In this document: piece after piece, positions 46,843 through 56,093 of the stretch
How positions within the stretch are numbered: position 1 is the first letter of the stretch
Layout of the letters: every line of letters starts with the position of its first letter
Assembly (NCBI RefSeq): GCF_023715445.1
Contig: NZ_JAMBOD010000005.1
Span: forward strand, 186,001 to 250,000
Origin: Fictibacillus nanhaiensis
GTDB taxonomy: Bacteria > Bacillota > Bacilli > Bacillales > Fictibacillaceae
Reading direction: 5' to 3'
DNA length: 64,000 nt
Position numbers and translations under genes: made by a program
Notes under the pieces: model-generated
Databases searched by the model: none
Told to the model about the DNA's origin: nothing
The model's input: only the letters and a program-made list of their open reading frames with translations

Positions 46843-46875
46843 ATGGAAAAAAATTTTGAGTTGATTAATTTATGA
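46843..46875 (+). CDS. Ten-residue leader ORF coupled to the DUF418 gene
   Basis: ATG 46843 has a good site (aagggagtggg) and encodes MEKNFELINL before TGA. The stop overlaps the next gene start as ATGA. The downstream ATG has no site of its own, so its translation probably depends on reading this leader. The peptide itself looks unremarkable. Confidence 0.55.
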   Translation: MEKNFELINL

Positions 46876-48083
46876 AGTGGAAACCAACAGGAGAAAAGCA
46901 AAGAATTGAATCTCTGGATATCCTGCGGGGAATTGCAATTTTCGGTATCTTACTCGTGAATATGAAGTCTTTTTCAGGTCCTGATTCACCTATTCGAGCA
47001 TTAAGCTATGAATATTTTGATCAGTCTTACAATGTATGGACAAATGTTTTGCTTGAGTTTTTGGTTCAGGGAAATTTTATTACGATGTTTTCTTTTCTAT
47101 TTGGTTTTGGCATTATTTTGATGGCTGAAAGAGCTGAAGAAAATGATCGGAGGTTTGCGCCGTTTTTTTTAAGAAGGCAGTTTGTGCTGTTGTTGTTTGG
47201 AATTTTGCATGTTCAATTCTTTTGGTATGGCGACATTTTAATCACATATGCGGCTGTAGGAGTAATCATGCTTTTGTTTTATAGATTACCAAAGAATGCA
47301 CTCTTGATAACAGGGCTTGTAATGATTACAGCATACAGTCTGTTTATGACCACATTAACCTACGATTACTGGACAAGCGGAGCTGGTTTAAGCTATCAAG
47401 AAACTCTTAATGGACAGCATGAAGCGGAGATTAAACAATCCATACAAATCTATAGTGAGGGTACATTTTCAGAAATCATGCAGGAACGGATTCGAGAATG
47501 GACAGATCTAAACCAATACTTCTTATTCTTTATATTCGGGATACTGCCTATGTTCCTGTTCGGTGCTTATGCAGCCAATAAGCGGCCATTTGCGAATCGA
47601 GCATTATGGAAACTATGGGTACTGACTCTCGTATTGGGACCAGGAAGCAAGATTATACCGGTTATTTTCTTTCCTTTGAAAGGAGAAGATTGGCGGTATG
47701 ATACATTTATGTCATGGGGTTATGAATTTGGCGGGGCAATGATGAGTATTTTTTATATGTGCACGATTGTGCTTCTTTATAGAAACGGAAAATTTAAACG
47801 TCTGTTTAAGATGTTCCGAATTACAGGGAGAATGGCTTTTACGAATTACATAACTCAATCAATCGTCTGCACCTTCATTTTTTACAGCTATGGATTCGGC
47901 CATTACGGGAAATACGGTCCTTTTGCAGGCGTTATTCTTGCGGTTTTTATCTTCGGTTTACAGGTGCTTTTCTCAAAGTGGTGGCTAAAACATTTCTACA
48001 TGGGGCCGCTGGAATGGATATGGCGGACATTAACATATGGAAAAAAACAAAAGTTGAGAAGAACGGAAGAAAGCACGGCTTAA
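46872..48083 (+). CDS. DUF418 membrane protein (YeiB-like)
   Basis: A 403-residue integral membrane protein. The N-terminus KQRIESLDILRGIAIFGILLVNM and the C-terminal DUF418 domain (about 225-385, including GRMAFTNYITQSIV and GPLEWIWRTLTYGK) define the family. About nine helices are seen. It is related in fold to acyltransferase-3 membrane enzymes; function unknown. The ATG has no adjacent ribosome binding site and is coupled to the ten-residue leader frame upstream. A terminator follows. Confidence 0.85.
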   Translation: MKWKPTGEKQRIESLDILRGIAIFGILLVNMKSFSGPDSPIRALSYEYFDQSYNVWTNVLLEFLVQGNFITMFSFLFGFGIILMAERAEENDRRFAPFFLRRQFVLLLFGILHVQFFWYGDILITYAAVGVIMLLFYRLPKNALLITGLVMITAYSLFMTTLTYDYWTSGAGLSYQETLNGQHEAEIKQSIQIYSEGTFSEIMQERIREWTDLNQYFLFFIFGILPMFLFGAYAANKRPFANRALWKLWVLTLVLGPGSKIIPVIFFPLKGEDWRYDTFMSWGYEFGGAMMSIFYMCTIVLLYRNGKFKRLFKMFRITGRMAFTNYITQSIVCTFIFYSYGFGHYGKYGPFAGVILAVFIFGLQVLFSKWWLKHFYMGPLEWIWRTLTYGKKQKLRRTEESTA

Positions 48084-48113
48084 AGAAGATGGGTCCCCCA
48101 TCTTCTTTTTATA
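48082..48113 (+). terminator. Terminator of the DUF418 gene
   Basis: The stem aaagaagatggg / cccatcttcttt overlaps the stop codon and is followed by Ts. Confidence 0.88.
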
Positions 48114-48149
48114 TTTTTGCACAATTTCTAAATTTCCGTTACACTATGA

Positions 48150-48179
48150 GTGACATATATGAGCATATATTCATATATT
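48150..48179 (+). promoter_or_regulatory. Metal-sensor operator/promoter of the czrA-cadA pair
   Basis: The palindrome ATATATGA-N8-TCATATAT (48155-48178) overlaps a promoter with GTGACA at 48150-48155 and TATATT at 48174-48179. The half-site ATATGA is like those of CzrA/SmtB-type repressors. Confidence 0.75.
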
Positions 48180-48209
48180 GAAGTATAGGGATAATGGGGG
48201 TGTCTGTTC

Positions 48210-48524
48210 ATGAATGAAAACAAAGAAAAATATGAACAACTTGATGAGGAAACACTATTTATTGTATCGCAAACATTTAAAGCACTCTCAGACCCGACAC
48301 GGATTCGCATACTTCATTTATTAGGAGAAAAAGAATGCAGTGTCTCCGAAATTGCGGAAGAACTATCCCTTATGCAGTCAACCGTATCACATCAACTGCG
48401 TTTTCTAAAAAACCTTAGACTTGTAAAATTCAGACGTGCAGGAACAACCCTGTACTATTCGATAGATGATGAGCATGTGATGACTCTCTTGCATCAATCG
48501 ATCCACCATGCTAGACACGACTAG
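48210..48524 (+). CDS. czrA: ArsR/SmtB-family zinc/cadmium-type metal sensor
   Basis: A 104-residue winged-helix repressor. The DNA-binding helices are [44 protein letters not shown]. The last helix carries the alpha-5 metal site DxH-x10-HxxH as Asp87, His89, His100 and His103, the pattern of zinc/cobalt sensors such as CzrA. The N-terminal cysteine metal site of CadC proteins is missing; only Cys43 is present. The site is gataatgggggtg. It precedes the P-type ATPase gene by 17 nt and should release its operator when zinc or cadmium rises. Confidence 0.9.
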   Translation: MNENKEKYEQLDEETLFIVSQTFKALSDPTRIRILHLLGEKECSVSEIAEELSLMQSTVSHQLRFLKNLRLVKFRRAGTTLYYSIDDEHVMTLLHQSIHHARHD

Positions 48525-48541
48525 AGAGAGGAGGAACAACT

Positions 48542-50599
48542 ATGAAGGAACATAAGATTACGGGATTATCATGTGGTCATTGTGCATTAAAACTGCAGGA
48601 GCAAATTCAGCAGCTGCCTGGCGGTGAAGATACAAAGGTTCAGTTTAATTCAAGCAAAATCCTGTTAAATGAAGAAGTGGATATGGAGGCTGTCCGTTCA
48701 ATCTTATCTACAGAAAAGGTTCGATTTGAAGCGGATGGAAAGCCAAAAGGACCGAACTGGCTCATGATCTTTCTTTATGTTTCAGTTGCATCGTTTATCG
48801 CTGCGCTGGCTTCTGAATGGTATACAGAGCTTCCTGCTTTGCCAATAGTCTTTTACGGAATTGCGACAATACTTTCCGGATACCCGACGTTTATAAAGGG
48901 ACTTCGTAATTTAACTAAATTAAAATTCGACATTAACACATTAATGACAGTGGCTTTAATCGGGGCTGTTTCCATTGGTGAATGGAGAGAGGCGGCACTT
49001 GTTGCGATTCTGTTTGGGATTAATGAGCTGCTTGAATCCTATGGAATGGAGAAAGCACGCAGATCTATGGAAACACTTCTTGAAGTTGCTCCAAAGGAAG
49101 CTGTTTTATTAAAAGACGGAAAACCAGAAATCATATCTTTAGAGGCATTAAAGGTGGACGATGTTGTACTTGTAAAAACTGGTCAAAAGATTCCTTCAGA
49201 CGGTGTGGTAGTCTCCGGAAAAAGCTCTGTAAACGAAGCTGCGATTACAGGAGAATCACTGCCTGTTGAAAAGGAAAGCGGAGAACCTGTATTTGGCGGA
49301 AGCATCAATAATGAAGGGGTCCTGCATGTTAAAGTTACAAAAACGTATAACCAATCAGCCCTTTCTAAAATCCTGGCTTTAGTACAGGAAGCTCAGGAAT
49401 CCAAGACACCGACAGAACTGTTAATCAACCGGTTTGCGAACTATTATACGCCTGCAATTATGATTATCTCGGCACTTGTAATGCTCGTTCCACCTCTTTT
49501 TTTGGATGGAGCGTGGAGTGAGTGGTTCTACCAAGGGCTGGCTGTATTGATAGTAGGATGTCCATGTGCTCTAATCTTGTCATCTCCAATCGCTATCCTT
49601 TCGGGGATTACGGTCAATGCCCGTAATGGAATTCTGATCAAAGGAGGAGCATATTTAGAGCAGCTGTCCAAGATCGAAGTAATGGTTTTTGACAAAACAG
49701 GTACATTAACATTAGGCGAACCTCATGTGGTGGCTGATTCATCTTTTCATCCTGATTTCTACAAGGTGGCATTTGCAATTGAAAAATCCTCATCTCATCC
49801 ATTAGCAAAAGCTGTGATCAAGCGCTGTAAAGAACTTGGTGTTGCTGAAATTGAAGTTGATGAGATTAAGACTGTTTCAGGCCAAGGGATTACAGCGGCG
49901 ATAGATGGTGTTACGTACAGACTTGGCAATGAAAAAATCATCGGTGAAACAGATGCAGATGAAGAATCCGCAAAAATAATAAAACAATATAAACAAGAAG
50001 GCAACACAATTGTACTTGTTGCTAAAGATAGAGAAATACTAGGTATTTTTGCAATTGCTGATGAAATTCGAAAAGAAAGTACAAACATCATTCGTGATCT
50101 TCATAAAAACGGTATTAATAAAACAGTCATGTTAACAGGAGACCATCCCTTAGTTGCAGAAAAAGTGGCGAAAAAAACGGGTGTATCAGCATTCTTTGGC
50201 GGACTTCTTCCTGAGGATAAGGTAAAAAAGGTAAAAGAATTAAAAGCAAAACAAAAAGTTGCCATGATTGGTGATGGCATCAATGATGCACCAGCCCTAG
50301 CTACAGCGGATCTGGGTATTGCGATGGGTAAAGGAACAGACAGTGCCATTGAAACAGCCGATATTGTACTCATGCAAGATCACTTAGGAAAACTGCCAGA
50401 TGCAGTAGAGGTTTCTCGTAAAGTAAACACGGTTATTAAGTGGAACATCGGACTCTCACTTGGATTGAAATTATTTGCACTTCTTCTGACAATTCCGGGC
50501 TGGCTGACATTATGGATCGCCATCCTTTCAGATATGGGCGCAACCATCCTTGTTACACTAATCAGCTTAACAGTCTTGCTTCATAATCGAAATAAATAA
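48542..50599 (+). CDS. cadA: Cadmium/zinc-exporting P1B-type ATPase (CadA type)
   Basis: A 685-residue metal-pumping ATPase. The N-terminal heavy-metal domain has one CGHC (Cys11, Cys14). The membrane metal site is Cys340-Pro-Cys342 in VGCPCALILSSP, the form typical of divalent-metal pumps. The phosphorylation site is Asp384 in DKTGTLT, with the HP motif SSSHPLAKA and the hinge [11 protein letters not shown]. Eight helices are expected. The strong site is gaggagg. It is co-transcribed with the metal sensor and should export cadmium, zinc or cobalt. Confidence 0.92.
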   Translation: MKEHKITGLSCGHCALKLQEQIQQLPGGEDTKVQFNSSKILLNEEVDMEAVRSILSTEKVRFEADGKPKGPNWLMIFLYVSVASFIAALASEWYTELPALPIVFYGIATILSGYPTFIKGLRNLTKLKFDINTLMTVALIGAVSIGEWREAALVAILFGINELLESYGMEKARRSMETLLEVAPKEAVLLKDGKPEIISLEALKVDDVVLVKTGQKIPSDGVVVSGKSSVNEAAITGESLPVEKESGEPVFGGSINNEGVLHVKVTKTYNQSALSKILALVQEAQESKTPTELLINRFANYYTPAIMIISALVMLVPPLFLDGAWSEWFYQGLAVLIVGCPCALILSSPIAILSGITVNARNGILIKGGAYLEQLSKIEVMVFDKTGTLTLGEPHVVADSSFHPDFYKVAFAIEKSSSHPLAKAVIKRCKELGVAEIEVDEIKTVSGQGITAAIDGVTYRLGNEKIIGETDADEESAKIIKQYKQEGNTIVLVAKDREILGIFAIADEIRKESTNIIRDLHKNGINKTVMLTGDHPLVAEKVAKKTGVSAFFGGLLPEDKVKKVKELKAKQKVAMIGDGINDAPALATADLGIAMGKGTDSAIETADIVLMQDHLGKLPDAVEVSRKVNTVIKWNIGLSLGLKLFALLLTIPGWLTLWIAILSDMGATILVTLISLTVLLHNRNK

Positions 50600-50608
50600 T
50601 AAGAAACT

Positions 50609-50637
50609 AAGCCATGCAAATGCGTGGCTTTTTTAGC
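50609..50637 (+). terminator. Terminator of the czrA-cadA operon
   Basis: The stem aagccatgc / gcgtggctt is followed by TTTTT. Confidence 0.8.
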
Positions 50638-50689
50638 ACGATAAGGAAGTATAACTTGTTAACTGCCCGATAAACGACGCAGGAAACAC

Positions 50690-50757
50690 GTTTAGGTATA
50701 TAGTATAAGTTCAACTAAGGCTGACTAGAAGAGCTTGGCGTCAGCCGAGTTTTCTTT
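50690..50757 (+). repeat. Dispersed repeat (AGTATAAGT-CAACTAAGGCTGAC), copy 2
   Basis: It matches 28770-28831. Here the stem ggctgac / gtcagcc is complete, with a longer loop, followed by gagttttcttt. It ends about 30 nt before the next gene. Confidence 0.7.
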
Positions 50758-50790
50758 AGTGTGAGCTTAATTTAGAGGGGGATCTCATGT

Positions 50791-51336
50791 ATGTCTGAAT
50801 CGCTAGTAACGTTTTTTAAAGAATTCAGTGAATGGGCAATTCTTATTTCTATTCTATTAAATGTTGTGATCGCGATTTTAGGTGTTGTCCCATCTGTGTT
50901 TTTGACAGCTGCTAACATTCTTTTCTTTGGCTTTTGGAATGGGACACTTATATCGTTTATAGGGGAAGCGGTTGGAGCCGCTGTATCATTTGTTCTATAT
51001 CGTAAAGGGTTTAAAAAAGTCTCCAGAAAAAAACTCGGAGACTACCCCCAGGTGGTAAGGCTTCTTGAAGCAAAAGGAAAAGAGGCATTTATATTAATCT
51101 TATCCTTGCGTCTGCTTCCGTTTGTTCCTTCTGGTCTCGTGACTTTTGCAGGAGCGATCGGAGCAGTGTCAGCGGGTATATTTGTTGCTGCCAGTTCAAT
51201 TGGCAAGCTTCCGGCTCTGCTGTTAGAAGCTTACTCTGTTTACAATGTTACGGAATGGAACACTGAAGGAAAGATTATATTAAGTGTTATTTCAGCTATA
51301 GGTATTTATGTAATTGTAAAAAAAGTGAGATCATAA
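50791..51336 (+). CDS. TVP38/TMEM64 (DedA-like VTT domain) membrane protein
   Basis: A 181-residue membrane protein with the VTT fold. The reentrant motifs are GVVPSVFLTAANILFFGFWNG near residue 32 and SLRLLPFVPSGLVTFAGAIG near residue 105. Four to five hydrophobic segments are present. The broader family scrambles or transports lipids and supports membrane homeostasis. ATG 50791 follows agaggggga at 10 nt. It lies between two metal-resistance operons but nothing shows a metal role. Confidence 0.82.
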   Translation: MSESLVTFFKEFSEWAILISILLNVVIAILGVVPSVFLTAANILFFGFWNGTLISFIGEAVGAAVSFVLYRKGFKKVSRKKLGDYPQVVRLLEAKGKEAFILILSLRLLPFVPSGLVTFAGAIGAVSAGIFVAASSIGKLPALLLEAYSVYNVTEWNTEGKIILSVISAIGIYVIVKKVRS

Positions 51337-51350
51337 TCAAATCATTTGCA

Positions 51351-51370
51351 TACTATAGGGGGGTATAGTA
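51351..51370. promoter_or_regulatory. CsoR operator
   Basis: The 20-nt inverted repeat TACTATA-GGGGGG-TATAGTA has the G-tract core of known CsoR sites and sits before csoR. A second palindrome, TCCCTATAGGGA (51392-51403), lies closer to the start codon. Confidence 0.85.
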
Positions 51371-51416
51371 TAATTTTTAATTAAGAAAGTATCCCTATAG
51401 GGAAGGATGATGAAGG

Positions 51417-51704
51417 ATGAATCAAAAAACACATCGCTGTGATAGTGACAAACAGGATTTAAACAATCGTTTAAAAAAGATAGAAGGCCAAATTCGCGGG
51501 CTTCAAAAAATGATTGAGGAAGACCGCTATTGTATTGATGTGCTTGTTCAGATATCAGCTGTGACCGCTGGTTTGAAAAGAGTAGGCTTTCAATTGATGG
51601 AGAATCATACCCATCATTGTGTGGCCGATGCAATTAAGTCCGGAGATGGTGAAGCTTCCATCGATGAACTTATGAAAGTGATTAAACAGTTCTCTAAATC
51701 TTAA
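51417..51704 (+). CDS. csoR: Copper-sensing repressor CsoR
   Basis: A 95-residue all-helical repressor of the CsoR/RcnR family. The copper(I) ligands Cys39, His64 and Cys68 (YCIDVL and [10 protein letters not shown]) are all present, as is the helix-1 stretch [23 protein letters not shown]. When copper binds, the tetramer leaves its operator and copA is expressed. The start ATG follows ggaagg at 10 nt. It lies 17 nt ahead of copA in the same operon. Confidence 0.95.
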   Translation: MNQKTHRCDSDKQDLNNRLKKIEGQIRGLQKMIEEDRYCIDVLVQISAVTAGLKRVGFQLMENHTHHCVADAIKSGDGEASIDELMKVIKQFSKS

Positions 51705-51721
51705 GAAGGCAGGTGAACACC

Positions 51722-54118
51722 ATGAGCCAAAAGGAAACGAATTTAGATATATCCGGAATGACTTGTTCAGCATGTGCAGTACGGATCGAAAAGGTTTTAA
51801 ACAAAATGGAGAGTGTGGATGCAAACGTTAACTTAGCCATGGAAAAAGCCTCAGTAAAATATGATCCAAGTATAACATCACTAACAGATATTGAACAGAA
51901 AATTGTAAAGCTGGGTTATGGAGTTGCAAAAGAAAAAGCGGAGCTGGACATCTCAGGTATGACATGTGCAGCATGTTCTACTCGTATTGAAAAGAGTCTC
52001 AACCGGATGGAAGGTATCTCAAAAGCATCTGTTAATCTCACTGGTGAAACAGGTACAGTTGAATATAATCCAGCTGTTGTATCAGTAGAGGCTATTTTAA
52101 CCAAAGTTGAAAAGCTCGGGTATAAAGGTTCGATCAAACAGGATCGTGATACAAAGAAAACTAAAAAAGAAGAGGAGATGTCATCAAAGAAAAGAAAGCT
52201 GATCCTTTCTATTGTTTTATCACTCCCTCTTCTCTATACAATGATCGCTCACATGCCATTTGATACGGGGCTGCCGATGCCTCATCTTTTAATGAACCCA
52301 TGGTTTCAGCTAGTGCTGGCATCTATTGTTCAGTTTTATATTGGCGGTCCATTCTACGTTGGTGCGTATCGTGCACTTAGAAATAAGAGTGCGAACATGG
52401 ATGTGCTCGTAGCATTAGGAACTTCGGCGGCATTCTTTTATAGTGTTGTTGAAGCATTTAAGACGATCGGTAATTCTGAATATATGCCTCAGCTGTATTT
52501 TGAAACGAGTGCGGTGCTGATCACATTAATTTTAGTAGGCAAGTATTTTGAAACACTTGCAAAAGGGAGAACGACAGAAGCCATATCAAAACTATTGAAC
52601 CTCCAGGCTAAAGAAGCAACTATTATCCGGGATGGCGAAGAAGTTAAGATTCCTTTAGATCAAGTAGCTGTTGGCGATATATTGATTGTAAAACCGGGTG
52701 AAAAGATCCCTGTCGATGGCAAAGTGATTTCAGGAAACTCATCAGTAGATGAAAGTATGATAACTGGGGAATCTATTCCTGTAGATAAGACTGAGGATGA
52801 ATTAGTTATCGGCTCAACTATCAATAAAAATGGAACATTGCGAATGGAAGCCCAAAAAGTCGGAAAAGAAACCGCACTTGCCGGTATCATTAAGATCGTT
52901 GAGGAAGCCCAGGGATCTAAGGCACCGATTCAAAGAATGGCTGACTACATTTCAGGAATTTTTGTTCCGATTGTTGTTGCTATTTCCATTCTCGCTTTTA
53001 TTGCATGGTATTTCTTCGTTTCACCAGGAAACCTGCCGCAGTCCCTGGAAGTTGCTATAGCTATTTTAGTAATCGCATGTCCTTGTGCATTAGGACTCGC
53101 AACACCTACTTCCATTATGGTTGGAACGGGTAAAGGTGCTGAACAAGGGATCCTTTTTAAAGGCGGAGAATATCTGGAAGGAGCTCATAAAATCAACGCG
53201 GTTCTTCTAGATAAGACGGGTACGGTTACGAAAGGAAAGCCAGAAGTAACCGATGTTATCGAATTAAAAGAAGGGTTTATAGCTGAAGTGATTTCAGCTG
53301 AAAAAAATTCGGAACATCCATTGGCTGAAGCCATTGTTGAGTATGGTAAAAGAGAAGATATTGCCTGGAAGGAAGCAGATTCGTTTTCAGCTATTCCGGG
53401 ACACGGAATCGAAGCGGTTGTTGATGGTAAAAACATACTTGTTGGAACAAGAAAACTTATGAAAGAAAAAGCCGTTTCGTATGATCAGCATGAAGACACA
53501 ATTATTCAGCTTGAAGGTGAAGGAAAGACCGCAATGCTAGCAGCAGTTGATGGAGATCTTGTTATAATCATTGCTGTAGCCGATACTGTGAAGGATTCAT
53601 CTAAACAAGCGATTAAACGTTTGTTTAACATGGGTATTGAAGTATATATGATCACAGGTGACAACGAAAGAACGGCCAATGCAATCGCAAAAGAAGTTGG
53701 AATCCAAGGTGTTTTTGCAGAAGTACTTCCAGAGGAAAAAGCAAACAAAGTTAAAGAGCTACAAAAACAAGGGAAAAAGGTTGCCATGGTTGGCGACGGC
53801 ATTAATGATGCACCAGCCCTTGCTACAGCGGATATCGGGATGGCAATCGGTACAGGGACAGATGTAGCGATTGAAGCAGCCGATGTTACGCTTGTCGGCG
53901 GTGACTTGAATCATATTCCTAAAGCGATTGAATTAAGCCGGAAAACAATGAGAAACATTAGACAGAACTTGTTCTGGGCTCTATTTTATAACACTGCCGG
54001 AATTCCGATTGCGGCTCTCGGCTTGCTTGAGCCTTGGGTAGCGGGTGCTGCTATGGCATTCAGCTCAGTATCCGTTGTTTCCAATGCATTACGATTAAAA
54101 AGAATAAAACTTAACTAA
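51722..54118 (+). CDS. copA: Copper-exporting P1B-type ATPase CopA
   Basis: A 798-residue copper(I) pump. Two N-terminal heavy-metal domains carry CSAC (Cys15, Cys18) and CAAC (Cys82, Cys85). The membrane copper site is Cys453-Pro-Cys455 in [13 protein letters not shown]. The phosphorylated Asp497 lies in DKTGTVT, followed by SEHPLAEAI (HP locus) and [11 protein letters not shown]. The last helices include [19 protein letters not shown], which holds the conserved Asn/Tyr of copper pumps. ATG 51722 follows ggcaggtg; the upstream GTG 51713 overlaps that site. Confidence 0.95.
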   Translation: MSQKETNLDISGMTCSACAVRIEKVLNKMESVDANVNLAMEKASVKYDPSITSLTDIEQKIVKLGYGVAKEKAELDISGMTCAACSTRIEKSLNRMEGISKASVNLTGETGTVEYNPAVVSVEAILTKVEKLGYKGSIKQDRDTKKTKKEEEMSSKKRKLILSIVLSLPLLYTMIAHMPFDTGLPMPHLLMNPWFQLVLASIVQFYIGGPFYVGAYRALRNKSANMDVLVALGTSAAFFYSVVEAFKTIGNSEYMPQLYFETSAVLITLILVGKYFETLAKGRTTEAISKLLNLQAKEATIIRDGEEVKIPLDQVAVGDILIVKPGEKIPVDGKVISGNSSVDESMITGESIPVDKTEDELVIGSTINKNGTLRMEAQKVGKETALAGIIKIVEEAQGSKAPIQRMADYISGIFVPIVVAISILAFIAWYFFVSPGNLPQSLEVAIAILVIACPCALGLATPTSIMVGTGKGAEQGILFKGGEYLEGAHKINAVLLDKTGTVTKGKPEVTDVIELKEGFIAEVISAEKNSEHPLAEAIVEYGKREDIAWKEADSFSAIPGHGIEAVVDGKNILVGTRKLMKEKAVSYDQHEDTIIQLEGEGKTAMLAAVDGDLVIIIAVADTVKDSSKQAIKRLFNMGIEVYMITGDNERTANAIAKEVGIQGVFAEVLPEEKANKVKELQKQGKKVAMVGDGINDAPALATADIGMAIGTGTDVAIEAADVTLVGGDLNHIPKAIELSRKTMRNIRQNLFWALFYNTAGIPIAALGLLEPWVAGAAMAFSSVSVVSNALRLKRIKLN

Positions 54119-54176
54119 AGGCTAATTTCTAAAAGAGTATTGCTACTGGGAGATTTTCAAGGTTCTTCATTGAATA

Positions 54177-54304
54177 GTTAATTGGAGCGGAAGGGCGAGA
54201 CTCCTGCAGGACGAGCGGGGCAGGTGAGACCACTCAATGTACGCAGTACGGAGGGGGCTTACCGCACGCCCTGTGGAAAGCGAGCCACTGCAGCGGAAAT
54301 TAAC
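54177..54304 (+). repeat. GC-rich dispersed repeat between copA and copZ
   Basis: About 128 nt, clearly richer in G and C than its surroundings, with related ends (gttaattggagcgg and cagcggaaattaac) and internal blocks gcgagactcctgcagg, caggtgagacc, cttaccgcacgccc and gtggaaagcgagcc. A truncated copy lies at 32247-32296. It encodes nothing evident and can fold extensively. It separates copZ from copA, which are usually adjacent. Confidence 0.8.
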
Positions 54305-54362
54305 CACATTCAAAAACAACAAAGTTTGCGAAAACAGCCTAACTAAAAAACAGGAGGAATTA

Positions 54363-54575
54363 ATGATGGAAAAGAAAACATTAAAAGTAGAAGGTATGAC
54401 TTGTGGACATTGCAAAAGTGCTGTAACAAATGCACTAACAGAACTTGAGGGTGTAAAAAATGTCACTGTACACCTTGAAACAGGAACAGTAGACGTAGAA
54501 GTAGATGAAACAAAGGTAACAGATTCGCAAATGCGTGATGCAATCGAAGAGCAAGGTTATGATGTAAAAGCTTAA
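54363..54575 (+). CDS. copZ: Copper chaperone CopZ
   Basis: A 70-residue ferredoxin-like heavy-metal-binding protein that carries copper(I) to CopA. The motif is GMTCGHCKSAV near residues 11-21. The typical end is IEEQGYDVKA. The start is ATG 54363 (or the ATG one codon later), with aggagg 6 nt before it. A longer reading to 54237 would run into the GC-rich repeat and is rejected. The gene order csoR-copA-copZ differs from the usual csoR-copZ-copA. Confidence 0.93.
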   Translation: MMEKKTLKVEGMTCGHCKSAVTNALTELEGVKNVTVHLETGTVDVEVDETKVTDSQMRDAIEEQGYDVKA

Positions 54576-54579
54576 TATA

Positions 54580-54613
54580 AAAGCCTCTCCTGAATTGGAG
54601 AGGCTTATTTTAT
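54580..54613 (+). terminator. Terminator of the cop operon
   Basis: The stem aagcctctcc / ggagaggctt is followed by ATTTTATTTTT. Confidence 0.85.
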
Positions 54614-54680
54614 TTTTGAAAGTACTAATATTTTCAAAATATTTAAATATATTAATATAAAAGAAATGGAGGTTATTATT

Positions 54681-54811
54681 TGATAGTTCATGGTAGGACA
54701 TTTAAATATTTAATCTTGTTTATCTGTGGAATTATATTCTTACTTCTAGCGTTTTCAGGCATATACTCGCAAGAACAAGCACCAATTTATTTTAATTTAA
54801 AAGAAAATTGA
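54681..54811 (+). pseudogene. Remnant of a small single-helix membrane protein gene
   Basis: TTG 54681 follows aatggagg and reads MIVHGRTFKYLIL before drifting to a stop. In another frame the sequence continues as CGIIFLLLAFSGIYSQEQAP and ends at TGA 54811, where a terminator begins. One inserted or missing base near 54715-54722 would make a protein of about 43 residues. It is broken or mis-sequenced. No family is recognised. Confidence 0.35.
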
Positions 54812-54821
54812 ACAACTAAAA

Positions 54822-54856
54822 AACCACTGATGTATAATCCATCAGTGGTTTTTACA
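54822..54856 (+). terminator. Terminator after the small remnant
   Basis: The stem aaaaccactgatg / catcagtggtttt is followed by a T-rich tail. Confidence 0.85.
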
Positions 54857-54898
54857 CGAATTCTAATTCTCGTTCTTGGATAATTCCGCAGTTTGTAG

Positions 54899-55006
54899 CT
54901 AAACTCAGCTCTTGCTGTAGCCAAAGAAAAAGGCTATCCAGGAGCCGGATATAACCTAAAGAACGCAAAGATTATCGAATGGCTTGATATTACGGAGAAA
55001 GAGTGA
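54899..55006 (+). pseudogene. C-terminal gene fragment (35 codons)
   Basis: A frame reading LNSALAVAKEKGYPGAGYNL and then KNAKIIEWLDITEKE before TGA. It has no start codon or ribosome binding site and is preceded by an in-frame stop. It looks like the tail of a larger protein whose body has been lost. The parent family is not recognised. The rest of 54857-55250 shows only AT-rich sequence and a promoter-like stretch before the next gene. Confidence 0.35.
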
Positions 55007-55250
55007 TAATCGATATAGGAATGAGAAGGTATTCAGTTCACAAGTTAGTACGTAGCTTGTTGGCTAACTTTCCTTACCCTGACGAGGGCTTGTAGTGGTT
55101 TTCCTATTTTTAGTGGTAATGAAAATCAATCTAAACAAAGGAATAATAGAAGTCAGGAGAGTCTATCTTGTTTTAAAATATTTACAATATTTAAAATATT
55201 ATGGGAAATAGTGGTAGAATATAAATAATACATTGAAAGGAAGTGTTTAT

Positions 55251-55969
55251 TTGAATTTTTACAAAACATTAACCAAAAGCTTTGTTGTATGTTTATTAAC
55301 TGTTGGTTTTGCGACTTCATCTTTTGCAATGGATGAAACAAAGAACAACAAAGAAGTCAGAGTATTATATCAAAAGGATGAAGAAAAAGATTTAAACAAG
55401 TTGTTTGAAAAAGCTAAAAATAAAGTTTCAGAAGTAGATCTAAGTAGTTTGCCCATTGAAACAAACGCAGAAGAAGTATCAACTGCGCAGATTCTTAATA
55501 TAAAACACAAGGTGACGAAGTATTCCATGATGTAGCATTAACAACATTTGTTATAGATGGGACTGTAACTTCAACTAATGGGGACTTTAGTACATTAGCA
55601 TCTCTTCAACAGGCTGATTCAGAAACCGATCCTACAGGTAGTTACAAATCATATTCAACTATTTATTTTACTAAAAACACCAAGGATGGTATTGATTATT
55701 ATAAATTAACAAGAGCGACAGGAGGATGGACAAGAATTGATTCATCAGTAACTATCGCTAAGAGATTGGTCAGACTGGGTTGTTCTAATTACTTAAAACA
55801 ACAAACTAAAGAGTATACAGTAACTACTAATACCTTTGATCTTTCAGTTCCATCAACTTGGGTTGAAATTATAGCTGAAGGTACAACTTTAGGAGCAACT
55901 ATGGAAACTACATATGATAGACGTGGAAGTCAATGGAAACATATTTTTAAAAATAACTTTACTCCTTAA
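55251..55969 (+). pseudogene. Secreted protein gene broken by one frameshift
   Basis: TTG 55251 follows aaaggaag and encodes a signal peptide (FYKTLTKSFVVCLLTVGFAT, cleavage near SFAMD) and about 60 further residues. The frame then breaks at an A run near 55500-55506. The next frame continues without a start: QGDEVFHDVALTTFVIDGTV, and later TKDGIDYYKLTRATGGWTRI, to TAA 55969. One extra A would give a single protein of 239 residues. No family is recognised. It is followed by a terminator, so it looks like a complete, separately expressed gene before the change. Confidence 0.75.
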
Positions 55970-56005
55970 GAAGGATAATAAATAACAAAAACTTAAATAT
56001 AAATA

Positions 56006-56038
56006 AGATGCGAAATACTTTATTTCCGCATCTTATTT
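56006..56038 (+). terminator. Terminator of the secreted protein gene
   Basis: The stem aagatgcg / cgcatctt is followed by ATTTATATTTATT. Confidence 0.75.
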
Positions 56039-56093
56039 ATATTTATTACTGTATGTTAAGTGTTAAAAACTACATATTTTAAGGGGGGGAAAT

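Noticed and set aside
54237-54362. Longer CopZ reading into the GC-rich repeat
   Set aside because: The repeat is noncoding and the aggagg site fixes the start at 54363.
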